DNA of 64,000 bases from SIG589 sp964566175 (GCA_964566175.1 CAZMHU010000006.1:13055-77054); one strand, 5' to 3'. Shown: positions 17,182 through 26,102, counted from the stretch's first letter. The notes: generated by a model from the letters alone, not told the origin. Program-made: numbers and translations.

Positions 17182-18006
17182 TTACTCTTCAACAGTTTTT
17201 AAATATGCCTTATAGTAATGGTGCCCTACTCTGTCCTCTTCGGGGGGGAGTTGCATATAATCACCGTAGCAGGTTCTGAGCACTTCGTCATAGTTTTCCG
17301 GCACGCGGAACTGCGAGTCCTCAAACGGCAGATATGTGAAATTGTCGAACATATCGCGACGGAAATAATAATCCACGTGGTCCCAAACGGTACAGTTACA
17401 GAATGTGTCCTTTTCGAAACTGTGGCTCATCGAATTTTTTTCAATACGTTTCATTATACGCTGTTTGCCGAGCAACTTTGCATAAACATACATCACAAAC
17501 TTAAAGGGTGTACGCCAAGGGGCGGTGTTACTTGCAGTGAATTTGCTTTGACCGACCTGAAAAGCATAGTCTATCAAACGAACATTCTCTTTTGTTATCT
17601 CTTTGACCTCACTGTCGCTGTTGCCGCAACCGTCAAAGGGATATATATCCACAAAAAGACCCAAACCGTAATCTGTTGCTCCGTCATATTCTATCATATA
17701 ACGCGTGTCGCAAAAACGGGAAATCGGGTATATATAATCATCGTTATTACGGTAACTCATAAGTTTAAAGGGGTCGAGTTTCTTTTCGTGCGACAAAAGA
17801 TATTCGAGCAGACGCTCGTAATCGGGGCGGGGCATTACAATATCGATATCGTCATCCCACGGAATAAAACCCTGATGTCGAGCCGCACCGATTAGCGTTC
17901 CGTAAAAAATAAAATATCTCAGTCCCTGCTCCTCGCAAATCGAAGCGAGTTTTTTAAGCACTCCGAGTTCGCCCAACTGTACTTCACGCGTCGACAATTC
18001 TTTCAT
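17182..18006 (-). CDS. licD: LicD-family phosphocholine transferase
   Basis: A 274-residue protein of the LicD nucleotidyltransferase-fold family, which moves phosphocholine from CDP-choline onto sugars of teichoic acid or LPS. The signature is clear: FYGTLIGAARHQGFIPWDDD followed by IDIVMPRPDYERL (residues 34-67), with the Gly and Asp-Asp-Asp metal residues kept. Later YPFDG and HYYKAYL segments fit the family. It lies 17 bases after the flippase, same strand, and completes the lic set. Other LicD-like enzymes transfer phosphoribitol or similar groups, so the donor is inferred from the neighbours. Confidence 0.9.
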   Translation of the reverse strand: MKELSTREVQLGELGVLKKLASICEEQGLRYFIFYGTLIGAARHQGFIPWDDDIDIVMPRPDYERLLEYLLSHEKKLDPFKLMSYRNNDDYIYPISRFCDTRYMIEYDGATDYGLGLFVDIYPFDGCGNSDSEVKEITKENVRLIDYAFQVGQSKFTASNTAPWRTPFKFVMYVYAKLLGKQRIMKRIEKNSMSHSFEKDTFCNCTVWDHVDYYFRRDMFDNFTYLPFEDSQFRVPENYDEVLRTCYGDYMQLPPEEDRVGHHYYKAYLKTVEE

Positions 18007-18023
18007 TTTTTTGACCTCCCGTA

Positions 18024-19445
18024 TTATTTGAGTTTTTTCAAAACTTCGAAAACCGTTTTTCTTTTTATAAAAGCGACAACCGCCGCGGCGATAAGACCCG
18101 CCGCGAGTATTGCCATTCTCAGCACTATGCGGTCAACCGCCCACAGACAGAAGAAAGCAAACACCGCCGTGCCGAGTATGAGCGCCGTAAAAACACGCAT
18201 ATTATAGATAAATTCACCGTGTGTTTTATACGATATTATCGTATGAAAAATATAATAGCAAACATAGCAGAAAACCGTTGTGTATGCCGCCGCAATATAT
18301 CCGTATTTCGGGATAAAGAGCGAATTTAAAATTATATTAAGCGCCGCTGCCGCCATTGTTCCGACAGCGATGTGTTTTGTCTTTTTATAATAATACTCGA
18401 CCGCCGACGGCAGAGTATAAATAAACGCAAAATATGTCGATAAGACAATAGGTATTACTACCTTTCGGCTGTCGGCGTAGCCCGAACCGCCCATTATCAA
18501 AATCAGTTCCGGCGAAATCAGAAACAGTCCGCACGCCATAAGCGAAACCGCCGCCATATAGATATTGGCGCTTTTGCGTATTGTGGCATAATCCTTTTCT
18601 TCCATTTTTCCGAAGAACCACGGACACCAAGCGGTGTCAATGGAGTTTGTGATTATTTGATAAATAAAGCCGATATTGTTTGCAAAACTGTAAAGTCCCG
18701 CCTGTGTATCGCCGATTGATTTTTTTATCATTATTCGGTCAAACTGCGACAGCAAAAGTTGTGATAAACCGTGCGGAACTATCGGCAGGCTGATTTTCAG
18801 TCCGTATTTCCAATATTCGCGTTTTGCCTTCGGGCGTGCTTTTTGATAGAGCGTGAAAAGAATGTAAACCGATATTAAAATAAGGGGGATTGCCGTTCCG
18901 AACGCACGTCCCAAGTAGCGCTGTGACGAGAAAACCGTTGTAACGAGAAATACCGACAGCACCATTCCCGAAACCGCATAAAACAGCGAAACCGCAAGAT
19001 ATTTTCGGCTTAAAAAGTTTATTGCGAGATAGTCGTTGTAAAACTGGAGCATTGCCGTTGCAAAACTTTCAAGTACGACAAGTATTACCATCGTGGCGGG
19101 AATTGAAAGAAGTTCCGATAAACGGTTTTTGAAAATCACCGCCAAGGCGAGCAAAAACACGGTATTCGCAAGGGTGAGCAGTGTTACCGAGGCACAATAT
19201 TCCTCAACCCTGCCGGCATAGTCAAACCTTGCGTTTTTTATACTTGAATGGAGCGCAAAACCTATAACGACCGCAAGAATGGAAACATACGAACTGAAAG
19301 TATTGTAAATTCCGTAATCTGCGGGAATCATAAGTCTTGCGAAGATAAATGCCGAAACGAAAGAAAGGCCTTTGCAGAAAATGTTGCCTATTGTATAACT
19401 TATTCCAGCCTTGACCGCCTTTTTTCCCTGTCCGCCGTCAGACAT
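18024..19445 (-). CDS. Wzx/TacF-like lipid-linked oligosaccharide flippase
   Basis: A 473-residue membrane protein with about 12-14 helices, of the polysaccharide biosynthesis (MVF/MATE-like) superfamily. The N-terminus (ISYTIGNIFCKGLSFVSAFI then FARLMIPADYGIYNTFSSYV) is typical. Residues around 220-240 carry GLSQLLLSQFDRIMIKKSIG, another family landmark. It would move undecaprenyl-linked repeat units across the membrane. In pneumococcus the flippase TacF is selective for choline-bearing teichoic acid units; its place beside licD suggests the same role, by inference. Its ribosome site is weak. Confidence 0.88.
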   Translation of the reverse strand: MSDGGQGKKAVKAGISYTIGNIFCKGLSFVSAFIFARLMIPADYGIYNTFSSYVSILAVVIGFALHSSIKNARFDYAGRVEEYCASVTLLTLANTVFLLALAVIFKNRLSELLSIPATMVILVVLESFATAMLQFYNDYLAINFLSRKYLAVSLFYAVSGMVLSVFLVTTVFSSQRYLGRAFGTAIPLILISVYILFTLYQKARPKAKREYWKYGLKISLPIVPHGLSQLLLSQFDRIMIKKSIGDTQAGLYSFANNIGFIYQIITNSIDTAWCPWFFGKMEEKDYATIRKSANIYMAAVSLMACGLFLISPELILIMGGSGYADSRKVVIPIVLSTYFAFIYTLPSAVEYYYKKTKHIAVGTMAAAALNIILNSLFIPKYGYIAAAYTTVFCYVCYYIFHTIISYKTHGEFIYNMRVFTALILGTAVFAFFCLWAVDRIVLRMAILAAGLIAAAVVAFIKRKTVFEVLKKLK

Positions 19446-19476
19446 TCTAAAACCACGCTTTCGAAAGAAAAATAGA

Positions 19477-19496
19477 GACCCATAGTTTTATGGGTC
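19477..19496 (-). terminator. Terminator or attenuator between rfbC and the flippase
   Basis: Stem GACCCATA / TATGGGTC with a 4-base loop, followed on the minus strand by TCTATTTTTCTTTC. A second hairpin, GACGG / CCGTC, lies just upstream on the RNA. Since no promoter is evident before the flippase, partial read-through from the rfb operon is likely. Confidence 0.65.
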
Positions 19497-19534
19497 GTTT
19501 GAAACGTCCGACGGTTTTCACCGTCGAACCGAGA

Positions 19535-20137
19535 TTAAAATTTGAATGTGTCACCGAGACCCAACCACTTTTGATCCTTGTCGCTCAAGTTAAGCGGTGT
19601 GCCGTCCGAAAGGGTATATCCCTCGCCCGACGCAGTGCCGTTATACTCGCCGACAAGCGACGGCCACTCGATACCGATTTGCGGGTCATTCCAAGCAAGG
19701 CCGCCCTCGTCACCGGGGTGATAAAAATCGGTAACTTTGTAGCAAAATTCAGCCGTTTCGCTGAGCACCAAAAATCCGTGTGCAAAGCCCTCGGAAATAT
19801 AAAACTGTTTTTTGTTTTCTTCGGTCAGTTCAACACCGAACCATTTTCCGTAGGTTTCGCTGCCCGAACGCAAATCAACCGCAACGTCGAAAACACTGCC
19901 CTTTATAACACGGACAAGTTTGCCCTGCGGATACTGCTTTTGAAAATGAAGTCCGCGGAGCACGCCCTTTACGGACATACTTTGATTGTCCTGAACAAAC
20001 TCCATATTGAGACCGTTTTCTTCCATATCCCTTTTGTTGTAGGTTTCGGTAAAATAGCCGCGGTTATCGCCGTGTACCGACGGTTCGATAATATAAAGTC
20101 CCTCAATAGGGCATTTTGTAACCTTTATCTGTCCCAT
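19535..20137 (-). CDS. rfbC: dTDP-4-dehydrorhamnose 3,5-epimerase
   Basis: RmlC converts dTDP-4-dehydro-6-deoxyglucose to dTDP-4-dehydro-L-rhamnose. The 200 residues form the double-stranded beta-helix family. Motifs: EPSVHGDNRGYFTETYNKRD, FVQDNQSMSVKGVLRGLHFQ (catalytic His in RGLHFQ), VDLRSGSETYGKW and the FYISEGFAHGFLVLSE stretch. It is the last gene of the rfbABDC operon, 22 bases after rfbD. Confidence 0.95.
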   Translation of the reverse strand: MGQIKVTKCPIEGLYIIEPSVHGDNRGYFTETYNKRDMEENGLNMEFVQDNQSMSVKGVLRGLHFQKQYPQGKLVRVIKGSVFDVAVDLRSGSETYGKWFGVELTEENKKQFYISEGFAHGFLVLSETAEFCYKVTDFYHPGDEGGLAWNDPQIGIEWPSLVGEYNGTASGEGYTLSDGTPLNLSDKDQKWLGLGDTFKF

Positions 20138-20159
20138 ATTTTATACTTCCTTTGTGTTT

Positions 20160-21074
20160 TTAGTTGCCGAGCAACGCGAGATAACGCGCAAGCGCGTCTT
20201 TCCAATCGGGCAGGGGGGTAAAGCCGTTTTCCGAAAGTTTGCTCTTGTCAAGACGGCTGTTTCTCGGTCTTGCCGCCGCCGAAACGCCGTATTCTTCTGT
20301 TGTTACCGGAACGACGTTTGTGGTATAACCCGCCTGTTTGAAAATTTCACAGGTGAAATCGTACCAACTGATATACCCGCCCTCGTTTGTTGCATGATAA
20401 TAGCCGTATTTCTCGCTTTGCGCCATATCAACAAGCAGTCTTGCCAAATCGGAGGTGTAGGTCGGTGTTCCTATTTGGTCGTTGACAACGCGAACGGTGT
20501 CATACTTCTTTCCGACGTTGAGCATCGTTTTAATAAAATTGCCGCCGTTGAGTCCGAACACCCACGCAATGCGAACGATGAAAAACTTTGAAAGTAAACT
20601 TTCAACCGCACGCTCGCCGCAAAGTTTTGTTTCGCCGTATACATTGAGCGGAGCATAATCCTTGCAATCGGGTTGCCACGGTTTTGTTCCTGTGCCGTCA
20701 AAAACATAGTCGGTGCTTATATATATCATCTTGCAACCGAGTTTTTTACAAGCTTTTGCAATATTTTCCGTACCCTTAACATTAACGGCAAAAACCTTTT
20801 CGCGATTGTTTTCATCCTCTGCCGCATCGACGGCAGTCCAAGCCGCACAGTGAACAACCGTGTCGGGGTTTGTTTCCGTCAACACGCGCAAAACCGCATC
20901 CTCGTCGGTAATATCCAACTGTGCATAGGGCATAGAGGTGACGGCTGTGCCGTCGGGTGCGCCGCTGTATTTTTCGGCAATATCACTGCCGACACCGTCA
21001 AACCCGCGCTCGGCAACCTCGTTCATCACGTCGTGACCGAGTTGCCCCGCAACGCCTGTTACAAAAAACTTCAT
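20160..21074 (-). CDS. rfbD: dTDP-4-dehydrorhamnose reductase
   Basis: RmlD uses NAD(P)H to reduce dTDP-4-dehydro-L-rhamnose to dTDP-L-rhamnose, the final step. The extended SDR fold begins FFVTGVAGQLGHDV (Rossmann glycine motif). The active site is ISTDYVFDGTG then YGETKLCGE (Tyr and Lys). The ATG at 21074 is chosen: it follows AGGACGG by a few bases and starts directly at the Rossmann strand, while an upstream start at 21110 would overlap rfbB and add 12 residues without homology. Confidence 0.95.
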   Translation of the reverse strand: MKFFVTGVAGQLGHDVMNEVAERGFDGVGSDIAEKYSGAPDGTAVTSMPYAQLDITDEDAVLRVLTETNPDTVVHCAAWTAVDAAEDENNREKVFAVNVKGTENIAKACKKLGCKMIYISTDYVFDGTGTKPWQPDCKDYAPLNVYGETKLCGERAVESLLSKFFIVRIAWVFGLNGGNFIKTMLNVGKKYDTVRVVNDQIGTPTYTSDLARLLVDMAQSEKYGYYHATNEGGYISWYDFTCEIFKQAGYTTNVVPVTTEEYGVSAAARPRNSRLDKSKLSENGFTPLPDWKDALARYLALLGN

Positions 21075-21084
21075 ACTATCCGTC

Positions 21085-22104
21085 CTATCGGTTACCGTAC
21101 ATTTTTTCATAATAATTCTGGTATTCGCCGGAAATTATGGTTTCCCACCATTCGCGGTTTTCAAGATACCATTTTATTGTCTTCTGTATTCCGTCGGCAA
21201 ACTTTGTTTCGGGAAGCCAGCCGAGTTCGTTGTGAATTTTTGTCGGGTCGATAGCATAGCGCATATCGTGACCCTTGCGGTCGGTAACATAGGTTATAAG
21301 GCTTTCCGGCTTATCAAGTGCCTTGCAGATGATTTTAACGATATCGATATTCTTCATCTCGTTATGGCCGCCGATATTGTAAACCTCGCCGACTCTGCCC
21401 TTGTGAATAATAAGGTCGATAGCCTTGCAATGGTCCTCAACATACAACCAGTCGCGTACGTTAAGACCCTCGCCGTATACCGGAAGAGGTTTATCGGCAA
21501 GCGCATTTGCAATCATAAGAGGTATCAACTTTTCGGGGAAGTGATACGGGCCGTAGTTGTTAGAGCAGCGTGAAATTGTTACAGGCAGACCGAATGTGCG
21601 GTGATATGCCAAAACGAGCAAGTCCGCACCTGCTTTTGAACTCGAATAAGGAGAACTTGTGTGTATGGGGGTCTCCTCTGTAAAGAACAAATCGGGACGG
21701 TCGAGCGGCAAGTCGCCGTAAACCTCATCGGTCGAAACCTGATGATAACGTGTTATGCCGTATTTGCGGCAAGCGTCCATCAAAACCGCCGTGCCCATAA
21801 CATTTGTCTGAAGGAAGATACCGGGGTCTTCAATCGAACGGTCAACGTGGCTCTCTGCGGCAAAATTTACGACGATGTCCGGCTTTTCTTCCTCGAAAAG
21901 TTTGTAAACCGCCTCACGGTCACAGATGTCCGCCTTTACAAAGCGGAAATTTTTGTTGTCCATTACGGGTGCGAGTGTCGAAAGATTGCCCGCATAGGTG
22001 AGTTTGTCCAAGCAAACAATGCGGTAATCGGGATATTTTTTCAGCATATGGAATACAAAGTTGCTTCCTATAAATCCGGCACCGCCGGTAACGATAATTG
22101 TCAT
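21085..22104 (-). CDS. rfbB: dTDP-glucose 4,6-dehydratase
   Basis: RmlB converts dTDP-glucose to dTDP-4-dehydro-6-deoxyglucose using bound NAD+. The 339 residues start with IIVTGGAGFIGSNFVFHML. Further marks are FAAESHVDRSIEDP, STDEVYGDL, the SSPYSSSKAGADLL active-site Tyr/Lys pair, RCSNNYGPYHFPEKLIPLMI and RDWLYVEDHCKAI. The gene lies 6 bases after rfbA and 10 before rfbD. Confidence 0.97.
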   Translation of the reverse strand: MTIIVTGGAGFIGSNFVFHMLKKYPDYRIVCLDKLTYAGNLSTLAPVMDNKNFRFVKADICDREAVYKLFEEEKPDIVVNFAAESHVDRSIEDPGIFLQTNVMGTAVLMDACRKYGITRYHQVSTDEVYGDLPLDRPDLFFTEETPIHTSSPYSSSKAGADLLVLAYHRTFGLPVTISRCSNNYGPYHFPEKLIPLMIANALADKPLPVYGEGLNVRDWLYVEDHCKAIDLIIHKGRVGEVYNIGGHNEMKNIDIVKIICKALDKPESLITYVTDRKGHDMRYAIDPTKIHNELGWLPETKFADGIQKTIKWYLENREWWETIISGEYQNYYEKMYGNR

Positions 22105-22110
22105 TTTAAT

Positions 22111-23016
22111 TTACCTCTTCTCTCCTAAGATATCGATATATTTTCCGTCAAGTACGTCCTTTAAATACTGTCCGTACTGATTTTTCTTCAAAACTTCATA
22201 AACTTCCAAAACGTCCTCGCGCGAAATCCAACCGTTCAAATACGCAATCTCTTCAAGGCAGGCGATTTTACGGTGCTGATGGGTTTCGACCGTTCTGACA
22301 AAGTTTGTCGCGTCAACCAAACTTTCGTGTGTGCCGGTGTCAAGCCACGTGAAGCCCTGTCCGAGCAGTTCAACATTCAAACTTCCCTTTTCGAGATAAA
22401 TTCGGTTGAGGTCGGTTATTTCAAGTTCACCTCTTGCGGAGGGTTTCAAATTCTTTGCGTATTCAACAACGCGGTTATCGTAAAAATAAAGTCCCGTAAC
22501 GCAATAGTTGCTCTTGGGTTTTGCCGGTTTTTCTTCTATCGAAACGGCACGTCCGTCGGAGTCGAACTCGACAATTCCGAAACGCTCGGGATCATCAACA
22601 TAATAACCGAATACGGTTGCACCTCTGCCGTTTTCCGCATTTTGCACAGCGGCTTTAAGACGCTTGTTAAGTCCATGTCCCGCAAAAATATTATCGCCGA
22701 GAACCATAGCAACGGTATCGTCACCTATAAAGTCCGCTCCGATTATAAACGCCTGTGCAAGACCGTCCGGAGAGGGCTGAACGGCATATGACAAATTAAC
22801 GCCGAACTGATGTCCGTCACCGAGAAGTTCCTTAAAACGAGGGGTGTCTTGCGGAGTCGAGATGATAAGAATATCGCGTATGCCCGCATTCATAAGCACC
22901 GACATAGGATAATATATCATCGGCTTATCGTAAATCGGAAGCAACTGCTTTGATGTGACCTTTGTTAAGGGGTAAAGACGTGTGCCGGAGCCGCCGGCAA
23001 GAATAATTCCTTTCAT
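22111..23016 (-). CDS. rfbA: Glucose-1-phosphate thymidylyltransferase
   Basis: RmlA makes dTDP-glucose from dTTP and glucose 1-phosphate and is the feedback-controlled entry to dTDP-L-rhamnose. The 301-residue protein starts GIILAGGSGTRLYPLTKVTS then KQLLPIYDKPMIYYPMSVLM. Other marks are LGDNIFAG and FTWLDTGTHESL. First gene of rfbABDC, behind a consensus promoter and a roughly 160-base structured leader. The rhamnosyltransferases that use the product are not in this window. Confidence 0.96.
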   Translation of the reverse strand: MKGIILAGGSGTRLYPLTKVTSKQLLPIYDKPMIYYPMSVLMNAGIRDILIISTPQDTPRFKELLGDGHQFGVNLSYAVQPSPDGLAQAFIIGADFIGDDTVAMVLGDNIFAGHGLNKRLKAAVQNAENGRGATVFGYYVDDPERFGIVEFDSDGRAVSIEEKPAKPKSNYCVTGLYFYDNRVVEYAKNLKPSARGELEITDLNRIYLEKGSLNVELLGQGFTWLDTGTHESLVDATNFVRTVETHQHRKIACLEEIAYLNGWISREDVLEVYEVLKKNQYGQYLKDVLDGKYIDILGEKR

Positions 23017-23178
23017 TTTTTACACCTCGCTGTTTTCTGCCCACCGCCGAAAAACCACAGGCAGGCTATCGGTAGATTATAACCGAATTTTCGCACCAAA
23101 CCGCCCGACAGCGCAAGCACTGTCTTAAAGCCCCTGAACACAGGTCGGAAGGCGCAAAAACCCTATCCCCCATAATTT
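23017..23178 (-). ncRNA. Structured 5' leader of the dTDP-rhamnose operon (candidate cis-regulatory RNA)
   Basis: Read on the minus strand, TTTTTGCGCC (23160-23151) can pair over ten positions with GGTGCGAAAA (23097-23088), allowing two G-T pairs. Inside are a hairpin CCTG/CAGG (23144-23133) and a 7-pair stem GACAGTG/CGCTGTC with loop CTTG (23124-23107). After it come a hairpin TCGGT/ACCGA (23086-23069) and a possible CTGCC/GGCAG stem close to the gene. I do not recognise a known class; it is not a T-box, SRP or clear 6S RNA. No open frame or T-run is seen. Confidence 0.45.
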
Positions 23179-23183
23179 ATTAG

Positions 23184-23212
23184 ATTTTATCATACTGCAC
23201 CCAATTTGTCAA
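23184..23212 (-). promoter_or_regulatory. SigA promoter of the rfb operon
   Basis: Minus strand TTGACA (23212-23207), 17 bases, TAAAAT (23189-23184). It is more than 165 bases ahead of the rfbA start codon, which implies the long leader. Confidence 0.85.
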
Positions 23213-23251
23213 CGCAAAGACAACAAATTGCATAAATAGCGTTTTTCGGAC

Positions 23252-24688
23252 TTACTTTTCTGTTTTCGGTTTTAACCTTCGCTTTACATAATCTTTCGTT
23301 GCACCAGAAACCTCTCCCGACAGAGCAATAATACCCAAAAGATTCGGCAACATCATAAGACCGTTCAACACATCGGACAGGGCAAAAGAAAGGCTTGCAT
23401 CCATTACCGCACCCATCGGTATTAAAAGCACAAAAAGAACTTTATACGCCTTTGAAAAGCCGCAATCAAACAAAAATTCACAGGCTTTTTCTCCGTAATA
23501 TGACCAGCCGAGCAGTGTCGAAAAGGCAAAAAGCAAAACCGCAAGCGCAATAAAGGCGCTGCCCGCTTTGCCGAATTTCAGTGAAAAGGCGTATGAAACC
23601 AACGTTTCGGGCGCAGCGCCGTCGGGAAGAGTTCCGTTTTTCAAATCTATTATACCCGAAGTTAAAATCACAAGAGCGGTAACGGTACAGATTACCGCCG
23701 TATTGACAAAAACCTCGAATATGCCCCACATACCCTGTTTTACAGGCTCACCGACGTTTGATGCCGAATTTATGATAACCGATGAACCGAGCCCCGCCTC
23801 GCTTGCGAAAACACCCCGCCGCATTCCGATACTCACCGTTGCCGCCATTGTTCCAAGCGTTCCGCCCGACGCCGCACGCAAACCGAACGCGCCCCTGAAA
23901 ACTGCCGCAAAAGCGGGTAAAATATTTTCTGCGTTCATAAAAATTATAACCGCCGCGCCCGCTGTATATCCTGCGACCATAACGGGAACAAGCCGTTCGG
24001 TAACGGCGGAAAGCCGTCCCACTCCGCCCAAAAGCACCGCGCCCGCACAGAGCGCAATAACCGCACCGAGCGATAGTTCATAAAGACTCACATCTCCGAT
24101 TTTCACTGATTTTATCACACCGAGCGGCAAAACCGCCGCTGTGTTTGCCACTATCGCATTTACCTGACTAACATTGCCTATACCGAAAGACGCGCCGATG
24201 CAAAAAAGCGAAAAAAACACCGACAGCACTTTGCCTGACCTTCGAAAAAACCGCCGTTTTCGCAAACCGTCACGCAGATAATACATAGGCCCGCCGACAA
24301 GTTCTCCCTTTTCGTTTTTTCGGCGGTAAAGCACGCCGAGAACATTTTCCGAAAACGCCGTTGCCATTCCGACAAGTGCCGCAACCCACATCCAAAACAG
24401 CGCTCCCGCACCGCCGACGGCTATTGCAACCGAAACACCCGCTATACTTCCGACACCTACCGTTGCGGCAAGCGTTGTGCAAAGCGCGCCGAACTGTGAA
24501 ACGGAAGACCCGTCAGCACTGCGTATTCCGCCGTCACCGCGAAAGATACTGCCGAGCGTTTCACGCAACCAATGCCCAATATGTTTAATATGAAACCCGC
24601 GTGTGCGCACCGTCATTAAAACTCCCGTTCCGCAAAGCAGGCACAGTCCCGCATTTCCCCAAAGCACACCCGCCGCACGGTCACACAC
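23252..24688 (-). CDS. AGCS-family alanine/glycine:cation symporter
   Basis: A sodium-coupled amino acid importer of about 478 residues with around 11 helices. Family motifs: CGTGVLMTVRTRGF near the N-terminus, QFGALCTTLAATVGVGSIAG, GGPMYYLRDGL, GMRRGVFASEAGLGSSVIIN and GWSYYGEKACEFLF. The GTG at 24688 is the first usable start, but it has no good ribosome site. The reading frame continues upstream without a start codon and with family-like residues (RIFDFIIYV) to a run of seven G's, so the true start may be altered by an indel. No amino acid preference can be read. Confidence 0.9.
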   Translation of the reverse strand: MCDRAAGVLWGNAGLCLLCGTGVLMTVRTRGFHIKHIGHWLRETLGSIFRGDGGIRSADGSSVSQFGALCTTLAATVGVGSIAGVSVAIAVGGAGALFWMWVAALVGMATAFSENVLGVLYRRKNEKGELVGGPMYYLRDGLRKRRFFRRSGKVLSVFFSLFCIGASFGIGNVSQVNAIVANTAAVLPLGVIKSVKIGDVSLYELSLGAVIALCAGAVLLGGVGRLSAVTERLVPVMVAGYTAGAAVIIFMNAENILPAFAAVFRGAFGLRAASGGTLGTMAATVSIGMRRGVFASEAGLGSSVIINSASNVGEPVKQGMWGIFEVFVNTAVICTVTALVILTSGIIDLKNGTLPDGAAPETLVSYAFSLKFGKAGSAFIALAVLLFAFSTLLGWSYYGEKACEFLFDCGFSKAYKVLFVLLIPMGAVMDASLSFALSDVLNGLMMLPNLLGIIALSGEVSGATKDYVKRRLKPKTEK

Positions 24689-24768
24689 GTATATTATAAA
24701 ATCAAAAATCCTTTGTACAAAACCACCCCCCCGTTTTCCGCCGTTTTCACATTATATGCCGACAGCGG

Positions 24769-24798
24769 TTGACCAAATGCACCTTGGTGTGCTAAAAT
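24769..24798 (+). promoter_or_regulatory. SigA promoter for the methionine gamma-lyase-like gene
   Basis: TTGACC (24769-24774), 18 bases, TAAAAT (24793-24798); a TCGGAGG ribosome site follows. The transcript leader is about 20 bases. Confidence 0.7.
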
Positions 24799-24824
24799 AA
24801 AGAAAAATTCTCGGAGGATATATA

Positions 24825-26102
24825 ATGACCGATTCGATTTATTCAATGTTTAATATAGATGAGCGGGTTGCACGGCTTTGCGAAGAAGCAATAAGTGAAC
24901 TTGGAGATGCGTTCGAAAAAATCGACGAAAACGCTGAATATAACCAATGCAAGGTTATCTCGGCTATGCAGAAAAACCGCGTCAACGCCACACACTTTGC
25001 CGCAAGCAGCGGTTACGGTTATGACGATGCGGGCAGAGATAATCTTGAGCGTGTTTATGCCGACTGTTTTCATACCGATGCTGCTCTCGTCCGTCCGCAG
25101 ATTACCTGCGGCACACACGCACTTGCCGTTGCACTTTCGGCAAATCTTTTGCCGGGGGACGAAATTCTCTGTCCCGCAGGCAAGCCGTATGACACACTGG
25201 AAGAGGTTATCGGCATTCGTCCGTCGCCCTGCTCGCTTGCCGAATACGGCGTTACCTACCGTCAAGTCGATTTGTTGCCCGACGGCGGTTTTGATTATGA
25301 CGGAATAAAAAAAGCCATTAACAAAAACACAAAACTTGCCGAAATTCAGCGTTCAAAGGGATACGACACGCGCGCAACCTTTTCGGTTTCGCAAATCGGC
25401 GAACTCATTCGCTTTATCAAGAGCATAAACCCCGACATTATCTGTATGGTTGACAACTGTTACGGCGAGTTTACCGAAAAAATCGAACCGTCGGACGTCG
25501 GCGCGGATATGATTGTCGGCTCGCTTATTAAAAATCCCGGCGGCGGTCTTGCAACCTCGGGCGGATATATTTGCGGTACGCGCGAATGTGTTGACCGCTG
25601 TGCATACCGTCTTAGCGCCCCCGGTCTCGGACAGGAAGTAGGCGCAAACTTCGGCGTTATGAAGGACTTTTATCAAGGCTTTTTCTTGGCGCCGACCGTT
25701 ACCGCATCGGCTATTAAGGGTGCGGTTTTCGCCGCAAAGGTATATGAAAAACTCGGGTTTGACGTTATCCCCAAAAGCACAGAAACCCGCCACGACATTA
25801 TTCAGTCGGTAATATTGGGCAGTGGGGAAGCGTTGCTCGCATTCTGCGACGGAATACAGTCCGCCGCTCCGGTTGACAGTTATGCCACGCCCATTGCCGC
25901 CGATATGCCGGGGTATGACTCACAGGTCGTTATGGCGGCAGGTGCGTTTGTTCAGGGTTCGTCTATCGAACTCTCCGCCGACGGCCCTATGCGCCCGCCC
26001 TATGCGGTCTTTTTCCAAGGCGGTTTGACTTGGCCGCACGCAAAACTCGGTATCGTGCTTTCGGTTCAGAAACTTCTCGACGCCGGAATTATAAATCTTT
26101 AA
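24825..26102 (+). CDS. PLP-dependent methionine gamma-lyase family protein (YnbB, 'aluminium resistance' family)
   Basis: A 425-residue enzyme of the Met_gamma_lyase family (YnbB-like). The PLP sites are visible: ITCGTHALAVALSANLLPGD (cofactor phosphate loop), MVDNCYGEF (Asp binding the pyridine N) and VGSLIKNPGGGLATSGGYI with the Schiff-base Lys. The opening FAASSGYGYDD is characteristic. The family is often near glutamine synthetase repressors or miaA; neither is here. Whether it acts on methionine, cystathionine or another sulfur amino acid is not known from sequence. Confidence 0.92.
   Translation: MTDSIYSMFNIDERVARLCEEAISELGDAFEKIDENAEYNQCKVISAMQKNRVNATHFAASSGYGYDDAGRDNLERVYADCFHTDAALVRPQITCGTHALAVALSANLLPGDEILCPAGKPYDTLEEVIGIRPSPCSLAEYGVTYRQVDLLPDGGFDYDGIKKAINKNTKLAEIQRSKGYDTRATFSVSQIGELIRFIKSINPDIICMVDNCYGEFTEKIEPSDVGADMIVGSLIKNPGGGLATSGGYICGTRECVDRCAYRLSAPGLGQEVGANFGVMKDFYQGFFLAPTVTASAIKGAVFAAKVYEKLGFDVIPKSTETRHDIIQSVILGSGEALLAFCDGIQSAAPVDSYATPIAADMPGYDSQVVMAAGAFVQGSSIELSADGPMRPPYAVFFQGGLTWPHAKLGIVLSVQKLLDAGIINL

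Noticed and set aside
23017..23178. 6S RNA or SRP RNA identity for the rfb leader
   Set aside because: No SRP tetraloop motif and no convincing 6S layout with a terminal stem, and no terminator before rfbA. Kept only as an unclassified leader.
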